Positions 33,552 through 44,083 are shown, numbered from the stretch's first letter. The stretch is DNA of 64,000 bases from Comamonadaceae bacterium (GCA_947451385.1 CANFYZ010000003.1:1-64000), one strand, 5' to 3'. The notes: generated by a model not told the origin, from the sequence alone. Program-made: numbers and translations.

Positions 33552-35042
33552 TTACTTGTGGATGTCGCCCATGCACAGGTATTTGATTTCCACATAGTCG
33601 TCCATGCCGTGGTGAGAGCCTTCACGGCCGAGGCCGGACTGCTTGACGCCGCCAAACGGCACATGCTCGGTCGCCAAGATGCCGACGTTGATGCCCACCA
33701 TGCCGTATTCCAGCGCCTCGCTGACGCGGAAAATGCGGCCCACATCGCGGCTGTAGAAGTAGCTGGCCAAGCCGAACTCGGTGTTGTTGGCGGCATCGAT
33801 GGCTTCTTGCTCCGCCTTGAATTTGAAGATCGGCGCAAACGGGCCAAAGGTTTCTTCTTTGGCACACAGCATGTCGGCGGTGGCATCGGCCACCACGGTG
33901 GGTTCAAAAAACTGGCCTGCGCCCAAGCTGGAGAGCCGCTTGCCGCCGACCAGCACGCGGCCGCCCTTGGCCACTGCGTCGTCCACATGGCGCTGCACCT
34001 TGACCAGGGCCGCTTCTTCGATCAATGGGCCTTGGTTCACGCCGTCTTCAAAGCCGTTGCCCACTTTGGCGGTTTGCACCTTGGCGGCGAACTTTTTCAC
34101 AAACTCGTCGTACACGCCCTCTTGCACATACAAGCGGTTGGAGCACACGCAGGTCTGTCCGGCGTTGCGGTATTTGCTGGCAAACGCACCTTCCACTGCG
34201 CTGTCGATGTCGGCATCGTCAAACACAATGAACGGCGCATTACCGCCCAACTCCAGCGACATTTTTTTCACGGTGGGGGCAGATTGCGCCATCAAAATGC
34301 GGCCCACTTCGGTGGAGCCGGTGAAACTGATGTGCCGCACCACGTCGCTGGCGCACAGCACCTTGCCCACGGCAATGGATTGCTCGCTGTCGGCGGTGAT
34401 CATGTTCAACACCCCGGCCGGAATGCCCGCGCGGATCGCCAACTCGGCCGCGGCCAGCGCGGTCAGCGGGGTCAACTCGGCCGGCTTGATGATCACCGGG
34501 CAACCGGCAGCCAAGGCCGGGGCCACTTTGCGGGTGATCATGGCCAACGGAAAGTTCCAGGGCGTGATGGCGGCGCACACGCCGATCGGTTGCTTGAGCA
34601 CCAGCAGGCGGCGGGTGTTGTCAAACTGCGGCAGGGTCTCGCCGTTGACGCGTTTGGCTTCTTCGGCAAACCATTCGACAAAGCTGGCGCCGTAGGCGAC
34701 TTCGCCTTTGGCTTCGGGCAGGGGCTTGCCTTGTTCGGCGGTCATGATGCGGCCCAAGTCGTCTTGGTTCGCCATCAGCAGGTCGTACCACTTGCGCATG
34801 ATGATGCTGCGCTCTTTGGCGGTCTTGTTTTTCCAGGCCGGCCACGCGGCATTGGCGGCGGCAATCGCCTGCTCGGCCTCGGCCGGGCCCAGATTGGCCA
34901 CCTGGGCCAGCACCGCGCCGGTGGCGGGGTCGGTCACGGCAAAGCGGCTGGTGCCTGTGACCCATTGGCCGTTAATCAAGGCATCGGTTTTCAGCAGGCT
35001 GGGGTCGTTCAGCAGGGCGAGGGGGGATGTTTTCATGTCCAT
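33552..35042 (-). CDS. gabD: NADP-dependent succinate-semialdehyde dehydrogenase
   Basis: This is a 496-residue aldehyde dehydrogenase oxidising succinate semialdehyde to succinate (4-aminobutyrate and related catabolism). The features match GabD closely: PWNFPLAMITRKVAPALAAG for cofactor binding, MSLELGGNAPFIVFDDAD with the general-base Glu, and NAGQTCVCSNR with the catalytic Cys and its neighbouring Cys. The ATG at 35042 follows CTGGAGAACAAC. No gabT or gabP lies next to it. It is divergent from alaS. Confidence 0.93.
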   Translation of the reverse strand: MDMKTSPLALLNDPSLLKTDALINGQWVTGTSRFAVTDPATGAVLAQVANLGPAEAEQAIAAANAAWPAWKNKTAKERSIIMRKWYDLLMANQDDLGRIMTAEQGKPLPEAKGEVAYGASFVEWFAEEAKRVNGETLPQFDNTRRLLVLKQPIGVCAAITPWNFPLAMITRKVAPALAAGCPVIIKPAELTPLTALAAAELAIRAGIPAGVLNMITADSEQSIAVGKVLCASDVVRHISFTGSTEVGRILMAQSAPTVKKMSLELGGNAPFIVFDDADIDSAVEGAFASKYRNAGQTCVCSNRLYVQEGVYDEFVKKFAAKVQTAKVGNGFEDGVNQGPLIEEAALVKVQRHVDDAVAKGGRVLVGGKRLSSLGAGQFFEPTVVADATADMLCAKEETFGPFAPIFKFKAEQEAIDAANNTEFGLASYFYSRDVGRIFRVSEALEYGMVGINVGILATEHVPFGGVKQSGLGREGSHHGMDDYVEIKYLCMGDIHK

Positions 35043-35179
35043 GTTGTTCTCCAGTAAGGGTGAAACGCGTTGGGGGGGTGGCTGGGATTTGCCATGGGCG
35101 AAAGCTTAGCGCAGTCTGACAGCCCGAATTGTCGCCCAAGCGGTGGGGATGTGGGCGGGCTGCCCCTTGCATGCAAACT

Positions 35180-35185
35180 TATAAT
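35180..35185 (+). promoter_or_regulatory. Candidate -10 box of alaS with adjacent palindrome
   Basis: A perfect TATAAT lies 42 bp before the alaS start, immediately preceded by the 10-bp palindrome TTGCATGCAA (35167-35176). The -35 region is weak, so an activator or extended contacts may matter. E. coli AlaRS can repress its own gene through a palindrome at its promoter, so autoregulation is an option here, but this is inference. Confidence 0.5.
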
Positions 35186-35227
35186 GGCCGGTTGCACTTC
35201 ATTCCAGATTCCTCTGCGAAAAACACC

Positions 35228-37848
35228 ATGAGCTCACCTGTCATTTCTGTTGCCGACATTCGCAAGACCTTTTTGGACTTTTTCGCGTCCAAAGGCCATA
35301 CCGTGGTGGCCTCCAGCCCCCTGGTGCCGGGCAACGACCCCACGCTCATGTTCACCAACTCGGGCATGGTCCAGTTCAAGGACGTGTTTTTGGGCTCGGA
35401 CAAGCGCAGCTATGTGCGCGCCGCCTCGGTACAGGCCTGCTTGCGCGCCGGTGGCAAGCACAACGACTTGGAAAACGTGGGTTACACCGCGCGCCACCAC
35501 ACCTTTTTTGAGATGCTGGGCAACTGGTCGTTTGGCGACTACTTCAAGCGCGAATCGCTCAAATGGGCTTGGGAATTGTTGACCGAGGTGTACAAGTTGC
35601 CAGCGGACCGCTTGCTGGCCACCGTGTACGAAGAAGACGACGAGGCCTACGACATCTGGACGAAAGAAATTGGCCTGCCCGCCGAGCGGGTGATCCGCAT
35701 CGGTGACAACAAAGGCGGCCGCTACAAGTCAGACAACTTCTGGATGATGGCCGACACCGGCCCTTGTGGTCCGTGCTCTGAAATTTTTTATGACCATGGC
35801 CCGCACATTCCAGGCGGCCCGCCTGGCAGCCCCGAAGAAGACGGTGACCGCTTCATCGAAATCTGGAACAACGTGTTCATGCAGTTCAATATGCACGAAG
35901 ACGGCTCGGTCACGCCACTGCCCGCACCGTGCGTGGACACCGGCATGGGCCTGGAGCGTTTGGCCGCCATCTTGCAGCATGTGCACAGCAACTACGAGAT
36001 CGATATTTTTGATGCGCTGATCAAAGCCGCCGCGCGCGAAACCGGCTGCCAAGACCTGAGCCACAAGTCATTGCGCGTGATTGCCGACCACATCCGCGCC
36101 ACCGCATTTTTGGTCAGCGACGGCGTGGTGCCGAGCAACGAAGGCCGCGGCTATGTGCAGCGCCGCATCGTGCGCCGTGCGATCCGCCACGGCTATTTGC
36201 TGGGCCAGAAAAAACCCTTCTTCCACAAGTTGGTGCCCGACTTGGTGCAACTCATGGGCGCGGCGTACCCAAACATGGCCGGCCAGGCCGAGCGCATTGC
36301 CGAGGTCTTGCGCGTCGAAGAAGAGCGCTTCTTTGAAACGCTGGAAACCGGCATGCAGATTTTGGACGCCGCCCTGTCCGGTGGCGTGAAGGTGTTGCCC
36401 GGTGAAGTGGCGTTCAAGTTGCACGACACCTATGGTTTTCCGCTCGATTTGTCGGCCGACGTGTGCCGCGAGCGCGGCCTGTCGGTGGACGAAGCCGGCT
36501 TTGCTGCGGCCATGGAAAAACAAAAAGCGCAGGCCCGCGCTGCAGGCAAGTTCAAGATGGACAAGGCGCTGGACTACAGCGGCGAGGGCAACGACTTTGT
36601 CGGTTACGACGATCTGACGGCCAACGCCAAAGTGCTGGCCTTGTATGCCGACGGCGCCGCCGTGACCGAGCTCCAAGCCGGTCAGTCCGGCGTGGTGGTG
36701 TTGGACACGACGCCGTTCTATGCCGAGTCGGGCGGCCAGGTGGGCGACCAAGGCACGATCCACAACGCGGGTGGTCAGTTCACTGTGGCCGACACGCTCA
36801 AAATCAAGGCCGATGTCTTTGGCCACCATGGCGAAGTCCAATCGGGCAGTCTGAAAGTGGGTGACGCGGTGCAAGCGCATGTCGACCTGGCGCTGCGCGC
36901 GGCCACGGTACGCAACCACTCGGCCACGCATTTGATGCACAAAGCCTTGCGCGAAGTGCTGGGCAGCCATGTGCAGCAAAAAGGCTCGTTGGTCAACGCC
37001 GATCGCACCCGCTTTGACTTTGCACACAATGCGCCCGTGACCGATGCACAGATTGCGCAGATCGAAGCGCTGGTGAACGCCGAAATTTTGGCCAACGCCG
37101 CTGCGCAAGCGCGGGTCATGGACATCGAGTCCGCACAAAAAACCGGCGCCATGATGCTGTTTGGCGAAAAGTACGGCGAGACCGTGCGCGTGCTCGACAT
37201 CGGCTCCAGCCGTGAGCTGTGCGGCGGCACCCATGTGCAACGCACCGGCGATATCGGCCTGTTCAAAGTGGTGGGCGAGGGCGGTGTGGCCGCCGGTGTA
37301 CGCCGCATCGAGGCCGTGACCGGCGTGAATGCATTGGCTTATTTGCAGTCGCTGGAGAGCACGGTGGCGCAAGCCGCTGCGACCCTCAAAGCCCCCACCG
37401 CTGAACTGAATCACCGCATTGGCCAGGTGCTGGACCAGGTGAAAGCTTTGGAAAAAGAAATGTCCGTGCTCAAGGGCAAACTGGCTTCATACCAGGGTGA
37501 CGAACTGCTCAGCCAAGCCATCGACATCAACGGCGTCAAGCTGCTGGTGGCCAAGTTGGAGGGGGCCGACACCAAGACCCTGCGCGACACCATGGACAAG
37601 CTCAAAGACAAGATCAAAACCGCGGTCATTTTGTTGGCTGCAGCCGACGGCGACAAGGTGAGCATTGCCGCGGGCGTGACCGCCGACAGCGTGGGCAAAG
37701 TCAAAGCCGGTGAGTTGGCCAACTTTGTCGCCAGCCAAGTGGGCGGCAAAGGCGGCGGTAAGCCCGACATGGCCATGGCCGGTGGCACCAACCCTGCCGC
37801 ACTGCCCGCCGCCCTGGCCAGCGTGCAAGCCTGGGTCACAGAGCGCGT

Positions 37849-37852
<4 letters not shown>
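35228..37852 (+). CDS. alaS: Alanyl-tRNA synthetase
   Basis: This charges tRNA-Ala with alanine and edits misactivated serine and glycine. It has 874 residues, full length. The class II catalytic core is seen in [17 protein letters not shown] and [10 protein letters not shown]. The editing domain has [18 protein letters not shown] and the zinc-site [15 protein letters not shown], and a C-terminal C-Ala domain follows ([15 protein letters not shown]). The ATG at 35228 gives the standard N-terminus ([19 protein letters not shown]). Its stop overlaps the next gene's GTG. Confidence 0.99.
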
Positions 37853-38367
<515 letters not shown>

Positions 38368-38526
38368 GCCGCACCGCTCCTTGAGTCGAATCACTCAGCG
38401 ATAATCCCCCCTGGCCTGTGCGTCAGCACCTGGCCTAACCCCTGCCTTCGGGGCATTGGCATTCCACTCAGGTGACGAATGCCTTGTATGTGCCGACAGG
38501 ATTTTTTATTTTCCGGAGTTCTTTTG

Positions 38527-39651
38527 ATGATCCCCGTTCGCCGTTCTCTTTTAAAAGGGGGCGCCGCTGTGGGCGCCCTGATGGTTGCGCCCACCTGGTC
38601 GCATGCGCAAACTGCCGCTGCACCTGCAGAGCGTCGTTTCTCACCCCAAGTCGGCCCCTGGCGCACCTTTGAGGTGACCACCCGTGTTGAATTGGCCGAC
38701 CCTGTGGGTGCCACGCGCATTTGGTTGCCCGTGCCCAGTTTGAACACCGATTGGCAGCGCTCACTCGAAAGCCGTTACAACAGCAACGGAAAGTCCCAAA
38801 TGGGCAGCGACGGCGTGGAAGGCGCCCGCTTGCTGTTCACCGAGTTTGCCGACGGCGTCAAACCGTTTGTAGAAATCACCAGTCGCGTGCAAACGCGCAA
38901 CCGCAGCACCGAGTGGAATGCCCCGGCCGTGCCCGCCTTTGCGCGTGAAGACGCTGCCACACTCAACCACTACACCCGCTCGACCAAACTGCTGCCCACC
39001 GGCGGCATTGTGCGCACCACGGCCCTGAAAGCCACGCAAGGCGCCAAGACCGATGTGCAAAAAGCCCGCGCGATTTATGAATGGGTGGTCGCCAATGCCT
39101 GGCGCGAACCCAAAGTGCGCGGCTGCGGCGAGGGCGACATCAAAACCATGCTCGAGACCGGCAATTTGGGCGGCAAGTGTGCCGACATCAACGCCTTGTT
39201 TGTTGGCCTGTGCCGTTCGGTGGGCGTGCCAGCCCGCGATGTGTACGGCCTGCGCCTGGCGCCTTCGGCGTTTGGCTACAAAGAGTTGTCGGGCAATCCG
39301 GCGGGCCTCAAAGGCGCGCAGCATTGCCGCGCCGAGGTGTATTTGCAAGCCCACGGCTGGGTTGCCATGGACCCTGCCGACGTGGCCAAGGTCATGCGTT
39401 TGGAAACCCCGGAGTGGATCAAAAAGACCGACCATCCTGTGGTCGCTCCCGTGAACCAACACCTGTTTGGCGGTTGGGAGGGCAACTGGGTGGCCTGGAA
39501 CACCGCACACGATGTCCGCTTGCCCGGCGCCAAAGAGGGTGCATTGGGTTTCTTGATGTATCCGGTGGCGGAGACCAGCGAAGGGCGCATCGACTCCTAC
39601 GCGCCCGACAGCTTCAAGTACACCATCACAGCGCGCGAAATCACCAGCTGA
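38527..39651 (+). CDS. Tat-exported transglutaminase-like protein
   Basis: This is a 374-residue protein with a twin-arginine-type signal (PVRRSLLKGGAAVGALMVAP, cleavage near SHA-QT) followed by a transglutaminase-like/cysteine-protease domain. The expected triad is present: Cys218 in GGKCADINALFVGL, His266 in AQHCRAEVY and Asp282 in AMDPADV. Related proteins are periplasmic peptidases or amidases of unknown substrate. The ATG at 38527 follows CCGGAGTTCTTTTG. A stem-loop just after the tlpA-like gene (TGAGT/ACTCA) may reduce read-through. Export through Tat is a prediction. Confidence 0.82.
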   Translation: MIPVRRSLLKGGAAVGALMVAPTWSHAQTAAAPAERRFSPQVGPWRTFEVTTRVELADPVGATRIWLPVPSLNTDWQRSLESRYNSNGKSQMGSDGVEGARLLFTEFADGVKPFVEITSRVQTRNRSTEWNAPAVPAFAREDAATLNHYTRSTKLLPTGGIVRTTALKATQGAKTDVQKARAIYEWVVANAWREPKVRGCGEGDIKTMLETGNLGGKCADINALFVGLCRSVGVPARDVYGLRLAPSAFGYKELSGNPAGLKGAQHCRAEVYLQAHGWVAMDPADVAKVMRLETPEWIKKTDHPVVAPVNQHLFGGWEGNWVAWNTAHDVRLPGAKEGALGFLMYPVAETSEGRIDSYAPDSFKYTITAREITS

Positions 39652-39653
39652 TT

Positions 39654-40502
39654 TCAGGCGGTTGCTGGTTTGGACCCAAAGCCGAACAAGCGCATGGGTG
39701 TGTCCCACAACACGGCGCGCCGGTCTGCGGCGACTGGAAACCAGTCGTCCACCAGCGCCCGCAGGGGCCCGTAGTCCAAGCGGGCCGGGGCGCGTAAAAA
39801 CGGCCAATCCGAGGCCCACACCAAGGCTTGCGGCGTGAAGGCTTGAATCAAGGCCTCGAAATAAGGCCGCGCATCGGCATAGGGGTGCGCTTGTTCCGAG
39901 AATTTGGCGCAGCCCGACAGTTTGACCACCGCCCGCCCGGTGCCCGCCCATTGCAGCAAGCTTTGAAAGCCCGCTTGGGCCAAACCGGCCGCCGCACGGG
40001 GTCGGCCGCCATGGTCAAACAACACCTGTGCGCCGCTGTCCAGCAACAGCGCGTTCAGGTCCACAAGTTGGTCGTCTTGCACTTGCACCTGCGCCCACAG
40101 GCCCAAGTCGCGCAGGCGTTGCAGCAAAGGGGCGGTGTCGGCGTAAAACGCGCTGCCCAGCAACGCCACATTGAAGGCCACGCCGACCACGCCCTGGGCT
40201 TGCAGGTCTTGCAATTCACCCAGGCTGGCGTCGTTTTGCACCACGGCAATGCCTTTGTAGCGGCCCTGACCCTGCGCCAAGGCATCGAGCAGGCAGCGGT
40301 TGTCCAAACCATAGCCCGAGTTCGGCCCCACGATCAGTGCATGGCGCACCTGGTGCGCGTCCAGGACCTGCGCCAATTGCGCAGCCGTGCCGGTTTCGGC
40401 CGGCACAGGGCGGTACCACGCATCGGCCGCGTAGGGAAAGCGCAGGGGGTCAAACACATGCACGTGGCAGTCGATGGCGGGTTCGCAGTTCAGAGGGGGC
40501 AT
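39654..40502 (-). CDS. Amidohydrolase, 2-pyrone-4,6-dicarboxylate lactonase-like
   Basis: This is a 282-residue metal-dependent hydrolase of the amidohydrolase_2 type. The N-terminal AIDCHVHVFDP (His13, His15) and the late VWASDWPFLR aspartate are the metal and catalytic positions. The overall pattern (FPYAADAWYRPVPAETG, VLFDHGGRP) resembles LigI, the lactonase of protocatechuate 4,5-cleavage, and related sugar-lactone hydrolases. The frame stays open upstream into aroE, but the ATG at 40502 gives the usual N-terminus. It is divergent from aroE with 63 bp between. The substrate is not certain. Confidence 0.78.
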   Translation of the reverse strand: MPPLNCEPAIDCHVHVFDPLRFPYAADAWYRPVPAETGTAAQLAQVLDAHQVRHALIVGPNSGYGLDNRCLLDALAQGQGRYKGIAVVQNDASLGELQDLQAQGVVGVAFNVALLGSAFYADTAPLLQRLRDLGLWAQVQVQDDQLVDLNALLLDSGAQVLFDHGGRPRAAAGLAQAGFQSLLQWAGTGRAVVKLSGCAKFSEQAHPYADARPYFEALIQAFTPQALVWASDWPFLRAPARLDYGPLRALVDDWFPVAADRRAVLWDTPMRLFGFGSKPATA

Positions 40503-40565
40503 GTCAGCGGGCAGGGGGAATGGAGGCGATAAGATCGGCTGATTGTTCGTTGAGAAGATTCTGAC

Positions 40566-41399
40566 ATGACCGACCGTTACGCCGTGATTGGCAACCCCAT
40601 TGAGCAGAGCAAGTCGCCGCTCATCCACACCGCTTTTGCCCAAGTCACCGGGCAAGACCTGGCCTACACCAAGGTCCTCTCACCCTTAGGCGAGTTTGCG
40701 CAAACGGTCGATGCTTTTCGCGCCGCTGGCGGGCGCGGCATGAATGTGACGGCCCCTTTCAAACTCGATGCCTTTGCCTACGCCACCGACCTGGCCCCCA
40801 GCGCCCAATTGGCCGGTGCGGTCAATGCGATGAAGTTTGAAGGCGACAAAATCTTTGCCGAAAACTTTGACGGCGTGGGCCTGGTGCGCGACGTGGTGCA
40901 CAACCTGGGCTGCCCGCTGCAAGGGCGCAGGGTTTTGCTCATGGGCGCAGGCGGCGCCACCCGGGGCGCGTTGTTGCCCATCTTGGCGCAGGGCCCGGCC
41001 GAGTTGGTCATCGTCAACCGCACGCTCAGCAAAGCACAAGAGCTGGCTGCCATCGCGCAAACACAAAACAGCGGCGGTGTGCCCGTGCGGGGTGTGGGCT
41101 ATGGCGACCTGCAGGGCCAAGCTTTTGATGTGGTGTTCAACGCCACCTCGGCCAGTTTGACGGCGCAAGTGCCGCCGCTGTCCACCAGCGCCTTCGCGCC
41201 TGGCGCGCTGGCGTATGAGTTGGCCTACGGCAAGGGGCTGACACCGTTTCTCAAGCTGGCGCAGCAAGCGGGCGTGACGCGTTTGGCCGACGGCGTGGGC
41301 ATGTTGGCCGAGCAAGCGGCCGAGGCGTTTTTGTGGTGGCGCGGCGTGCGCCCCGACACCCGCGCGGTGATCCACACCCTGACCGTGCCCTTGGTGTGA
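40566..41399 (+). CDS. aroE: Shikimate dehydrogenase
   Basis: This is the canonical biosynthetic enzyme reducing 3-dehydroshikimate to shikimate with NADPH, 277 residues. The shikimate-binding serines are kept in GNPIEQSKSP (Ser15, Ser17), the catalytic Lys66 lies in NVTAPFK, Asp102 in ENFDGVG, and the NADP loop is GAGGATRGA followed by NRTLSKA. It contrasts with the second AroE-like protein in this window at 58840. A ferredoxin gene follows 29 nt downstream. Confidence 0.95.
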   Translation: MTDRYAVIGNPIEQSKSPLIHTAFAQVTGQDLAYTKVLSPLGEFAQTVDAFRAAGGRGMNVTAPFKLDAFAYATDLAPSAQLAGAVNAMKFEGDKIFAENFDGVGLVRDVVHNLGCPLQGRRVLLMGAGGATRGALLPILAQGPAELVIVNRTLSKAQELAAIAQTQNSGGVPVRGVGYGDLQGQAFDVVFNATSASLTAQVPPLSTSAFAPGALAYELAYGKGLTPFLKLAQQAGVTRLADGVGMLAEQAAEAFLWWRGVRPDTRAVIHTLTVPLV

Positions 41400-41428
41400 A
41401 GCGCGGGTGATCCGCTCCGCCCAGCACC

Positions 41429-41650
41429 ATGCTCTTACCGCAGATCGACACCCAACGCTGCACCGGTTGCGGCTGGTGCGTGGCGGCCTGTCCACCGCAT
41501 GTGCTGAGTTTGCAGCACCAAGACTGGCGCAAACATGCGGTGCTGCACCCCATCGGCGGTTGCACAGGCTGCAGCCTGTGTGAGCGCCGCTGCCCGTTTG
41601 GCGTGATCACGATGCAGCGCACGGACGTGGCACCACATCAGCCTGTTTAG
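41429..41650 (+). CDS. Small 2[4Fe-4S] ferredoxin
   Basis: This is a 73-residue ferredoxin-like protein. Two complete cluster motifs are visible: Cys11-x2-Cys14-x2-Cys17-x3-Cys21-Pro and Cys45-x2-Cys48-x2-Cys51-x3-Cys55-Pro. This is the bacterial 2[4Fe-4S] pattern with extra residues between motifs. The partner enzyme is unknown; it sits behind aroE. It is convergent with the Bug-type gene. Confidence 0.88.
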   Translation: MLLPQIDTQRCTGCGWCVAACPPHVLSLQHQDWRKHAVLHPIGGCTGCSLCERRCPFGVITMQRTDVAPHQPV

Positions 41651-41694
41651 GGGCGGCCCCCTCCGGCCATGAAGTGCGTTAAGGCCCTGTCCTG

Positions 41695-42669
41695 TCACTC
41701 CACACTGATTTTTTTACTCTGAATGATCTTGGCATACCTTTGTCTGTCTTGAGCAATCATTTGGGTCAACTCTTGCGGTGTGGTGGCATACGGGAGCCCA
41801 CCCAAATTCACATAGCGTGACTTGACGGCTTCGTCGGACATGATGCTTCGGATGTCTGTAGAAATTTTGTCGACGATGCCCGTTGGGGTGCCAGCCGGTG
41901 CCAGGAGCCCCAGCCATGAAATGGCATTGAATCCCGGTAAGGCTTGCTCGTTCAGTGTCGGCACCTCGGGCAATGCACTGACTCGTTTGTTTCCGGTGAT
42001 GGCCAAGGCGCGCAATTTGCCGGCTTTGATATGTCCCGATGCTTCCAAAACGGTCATGAACGAGAGTTGCACATGGCCGGCCAAAAGATCTGCAATGGCT
42101 GGGCCACCGCCTCGATAGGGCACATGCACAATGAAGGTGCCAGTTTGGTCTTTGAACATTTCTGCAGCCAAATGCGGTGCGCCGCCTGCACCAGAGCTGC
42201 TGTAACTGAACTGGCCGGGTTTGGATTTGGCTAAAGCAATGAATTCGGCAGCCGTTTTGGCGGCCACAGACGGATGCACCATGAGAGCCAAGGGCAATTC
42301 AGCCACCAAAGAAACAGGTGCGAAAGCTGTGTCTGCGTCATAGGGCATTTTGGGGTAAAGCGAAGGGTTGATCGCTTGGGTGCCGATATTGCCCAGCAGC
42401 AAGGTGTAGCCGTCGGGTTTGGCCTTGGCGACCCAGTCAGCCCCGATTTGACCCGCTGCACCCCCTTTGTTTTCAACAACCACATTCTGACCCCAGCGTT
42501 TACTCAACTGCTCAGCCAAAATGCGGCCGCCGGTATCGGTTCCCCCGCCTGGGGGGAATGGAATGACCAGCGTGACCGGTCGGGTGGGAAACGACTGGGC
42601 TGAAACAGCTGCTGCAAAGAAGCAGGCCATGAGCCCGCTTGTCATACGGCGAATATTTTTCAACATCAT
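41695..42669 (-). CDS. Bug-family (tripartite tricarboxylate) substrate-binding protein
   Basis: This is a 324-residue periplasmic receptor of the Bug/TctC family. A signal peptide (MTSGLMACFFAAAVSAQ) is followed by the typical FPTRPVTLVIPFPPGGGTDTGGR, KPDGYTLLLGN, and the ligand-loop SSSGAGGAPHLAAEMF. The start at 42669 (or the adjacent ATG at 42666) follows AAGGATCAC. No TctA/TctB permease genes lie alongside, as is frequent for Bug proteins. It is last in a likely operon with CoA ligase, crotonase and thioesterase, so it may bind the acid they degrade. Confidence 0.92.
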   Translation of the reverse strand: MMLKNIRRMTSGLMACFFAAAVSAQSFPTRPVTLVIPFPPGGGTDTGGRILAEQLSKRWGQNVVVENKGGAAGQIGADWVAKAKPDGYTLLLGNIGTQAINPSLYPKMPYDADTAFAPVSLVAELPLALMVHPSVAAKTAAEFIALAKSKPGQFSYSSSGAGGAPHLAAEMFKDQTGTFIVHVPYRGGGPAIADLLAGHVQLSFMTVLEASGHIKAGKLRALAITGNKRVSALPEVPTLNEQALPGFNAISWLGLLAPAGTPTGIVDKISTDIRSIMSDEAVKSRYVNLGGLPYATTPQELTQMIAQDRQRYAKIIQSKKISVE

Positions 42670-42724
42670 GTGATCCTTCAGGTGATTCATGCCACGTGAG
42701 GTCTCTCCATGGCGAGCCAGCGCA

Positions 42725-43177
42725 TCAATATTCAATCGCTTTTCTGAGGACGGCCATGGTCACTCGGGCAATTGACACGAGTTTGCCATCTTCATGGGTG
42801 ATTTTCACCTCCCACACCTGTGAGCTTTTGCCGATGTGGTGAGGTCGGGCTTCGCCATACACCCATCCGGCGCTAACGGCGCGCACATGGTTGGCATTGA
42901 TCTCTTGGCCCACGCAATGAAATTGCGCAGGATCCACCACATAAGCTGCAGCCCAGGACGCCAGCGTTTCGGCCAAAGCTACCGACAAGCCACCGTGCAG
43001 CACACCTGCAGGTTGGCGGGTGCGCTGGTCGACAGGCATACGACCTTTCAGACAGTCATCGCCTATTTCCAGCAACTCAATGCCCAGGTGCCCGTTCGCG
43101 CAGTCCAGGCCTTTGCGATTGGCCTCTTCCAGTGGGAACGGGGTATGCCAAATCGATGGCTTCGGATTGCCACTCAC
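42725..43177 (-). CDS. PaaI-type hotdog thioesterase
   Basis: This is a 150-residue hotdog thioesterase of the PaaI/YbdB group, with the signature QPAGVLHGGLSVALAETLAS and QEINANHVRAV. It probably releases free CoA from dead-end acyl-CoA intermediates, as PaaI does in phenylacetate catabolism. Its start overlaps the crotonase stop by 4 nt. It is part of the CoA ligase-crotonase-thioesterase-Bug transcription unit. Confidence 0.9.
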   Translation of the reverse strand: MSGNPKPSIWHTPFPLEEANRKGLDCANGHLGIELLEIGDDCLKGRMPVDQRTRQPAGVLHGGLSVALAETLASWAAAYVVDPAQFHCVGQEINANHVRAVSAGWVYGEARPHHIGKSSQVWEVKITHEDGKLVSIARVTMAVLRKAIEY

Positions 43178-44043
43178 GTTTTGGTGTAAGCGGCTGTTTT
43201 GGATTTAGCGGCCGCTGTGGACGACGGATCGATCAGGAAGCCAAACACTTGCATGTTGTGCGAGTGCCCTAACTGGTGCAAAGCAAATTGGGTTTGCATG
43301 GCCGAAGAACGACCCGCGGCATCTTGCGCCGCATTGACGGCTTCTTTGACGGTCTTCAAGGCCATCAGCGGTTGTTGGGCAATGCGCTTGGCGATCTCTA
43401 AAGTGAAGTCCGGCAATTTTTCGCGTTCCACCACGTGGTTGACCATGCCCAAACGATGGGCCTCTTGTGCCGTCCACCAGCCGGAGGTGAACAGCAATTC
43501 TTTGGCTTTGCGCACACCCAACTCATAGGGATGGTTGAAGAACTCTGCACCTGGCAAACCCATGTTGACGGTGTTGTCCAAAAACTGCGCGTCATCGGAG
43601 GCAATGATGATGTCGCAAGGCCAGATCAACATCAAGCCACCGGCAATGCACTTGCCTTGCACTTCGGCAATGGTGGGCTTGGCAAAATTGCGCCACCGCT
43701 CACTGAAGCCCAAATAAATTTCTTTCTCGCGCGAATAGTGACCTTCTGCACCAGCGCAACCAAAGCCACACCAGGTGCCCACCGCTTTGTAGGGGCTGTA
43801 GTCCACGCCGCGCGGGTCTTCATGCAAGTCATGGCCCGCCGAAAAGTCTTTGCCGGCCCCTGCCAAAATCACCACTTTGATGTTGTCGTCCTGCGCGGCG
43901 TGATCGAACGCGCTATTGAGTTCGTACAGAAGTTGGGTGTTTTGTGCGTTGCGAGCATCTGGGCGATTGAGCACGATTCTGGCCACATGGGCAGACGGCT
44001 CTTCATAGCGAATGGTGTCAAAAGTCGGCAATGGCTTGGTCAT
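43174..44043 (-). CDS. Crotonase/enoyl-CoA hydratase superfamily protein, atypical active site
   Basis: This is a 289-residue crotonase-fold protein. The oxyanion-hole regions are recognisable (GKDFSAGHDLHED and EVQGKCIAGGLMLIWPCDIII). However, the two glutamates used by classical hydratases are not seen: the first site reads GGLMLIW and the second AQFLDNTVNMGLPGAEFF, where a Glu is displaced to the GAEFF segment. It may therefore be an isomerase, decarboxylase or C-C hydrolase rather than a hydratase. The ATG at 44043 follows CCAGGAGCATTTTC. It is between the CoA ligase gene and the thioesterase gene. Confidence 0.85.
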   Translation of the reverse strand: MTKPLPTFDTIRYEEPSAHVARIVLNRPDARNAQNTQLLYELNSAFDHAAQDDNIKVVILAGAGKDFSAGHDLHEDPRGVDYSPYKAVGTWCGFGCAGAEGHYSREKEIYLGFSERWRNFAKPTIAEVQGKCIAGGLMLIWPCDIIIASDDAQFLDNTVNMGLPGAEFFNHPYELGVRKAKELLFTSGWWTAQEAHRLGMVNHVVEREKLPDFTLEIAKRIAQQPLMALKTVKEAVNAAQDAAGRSSAMQTQFALHQLGHSHNMQVFGFLIDPSSTAAAKSKTAAYTKT

Positions 44044-44083
44044 GAAAATGCTCCTGGGTAAAAGAGATGAGGGAGGGATACGG

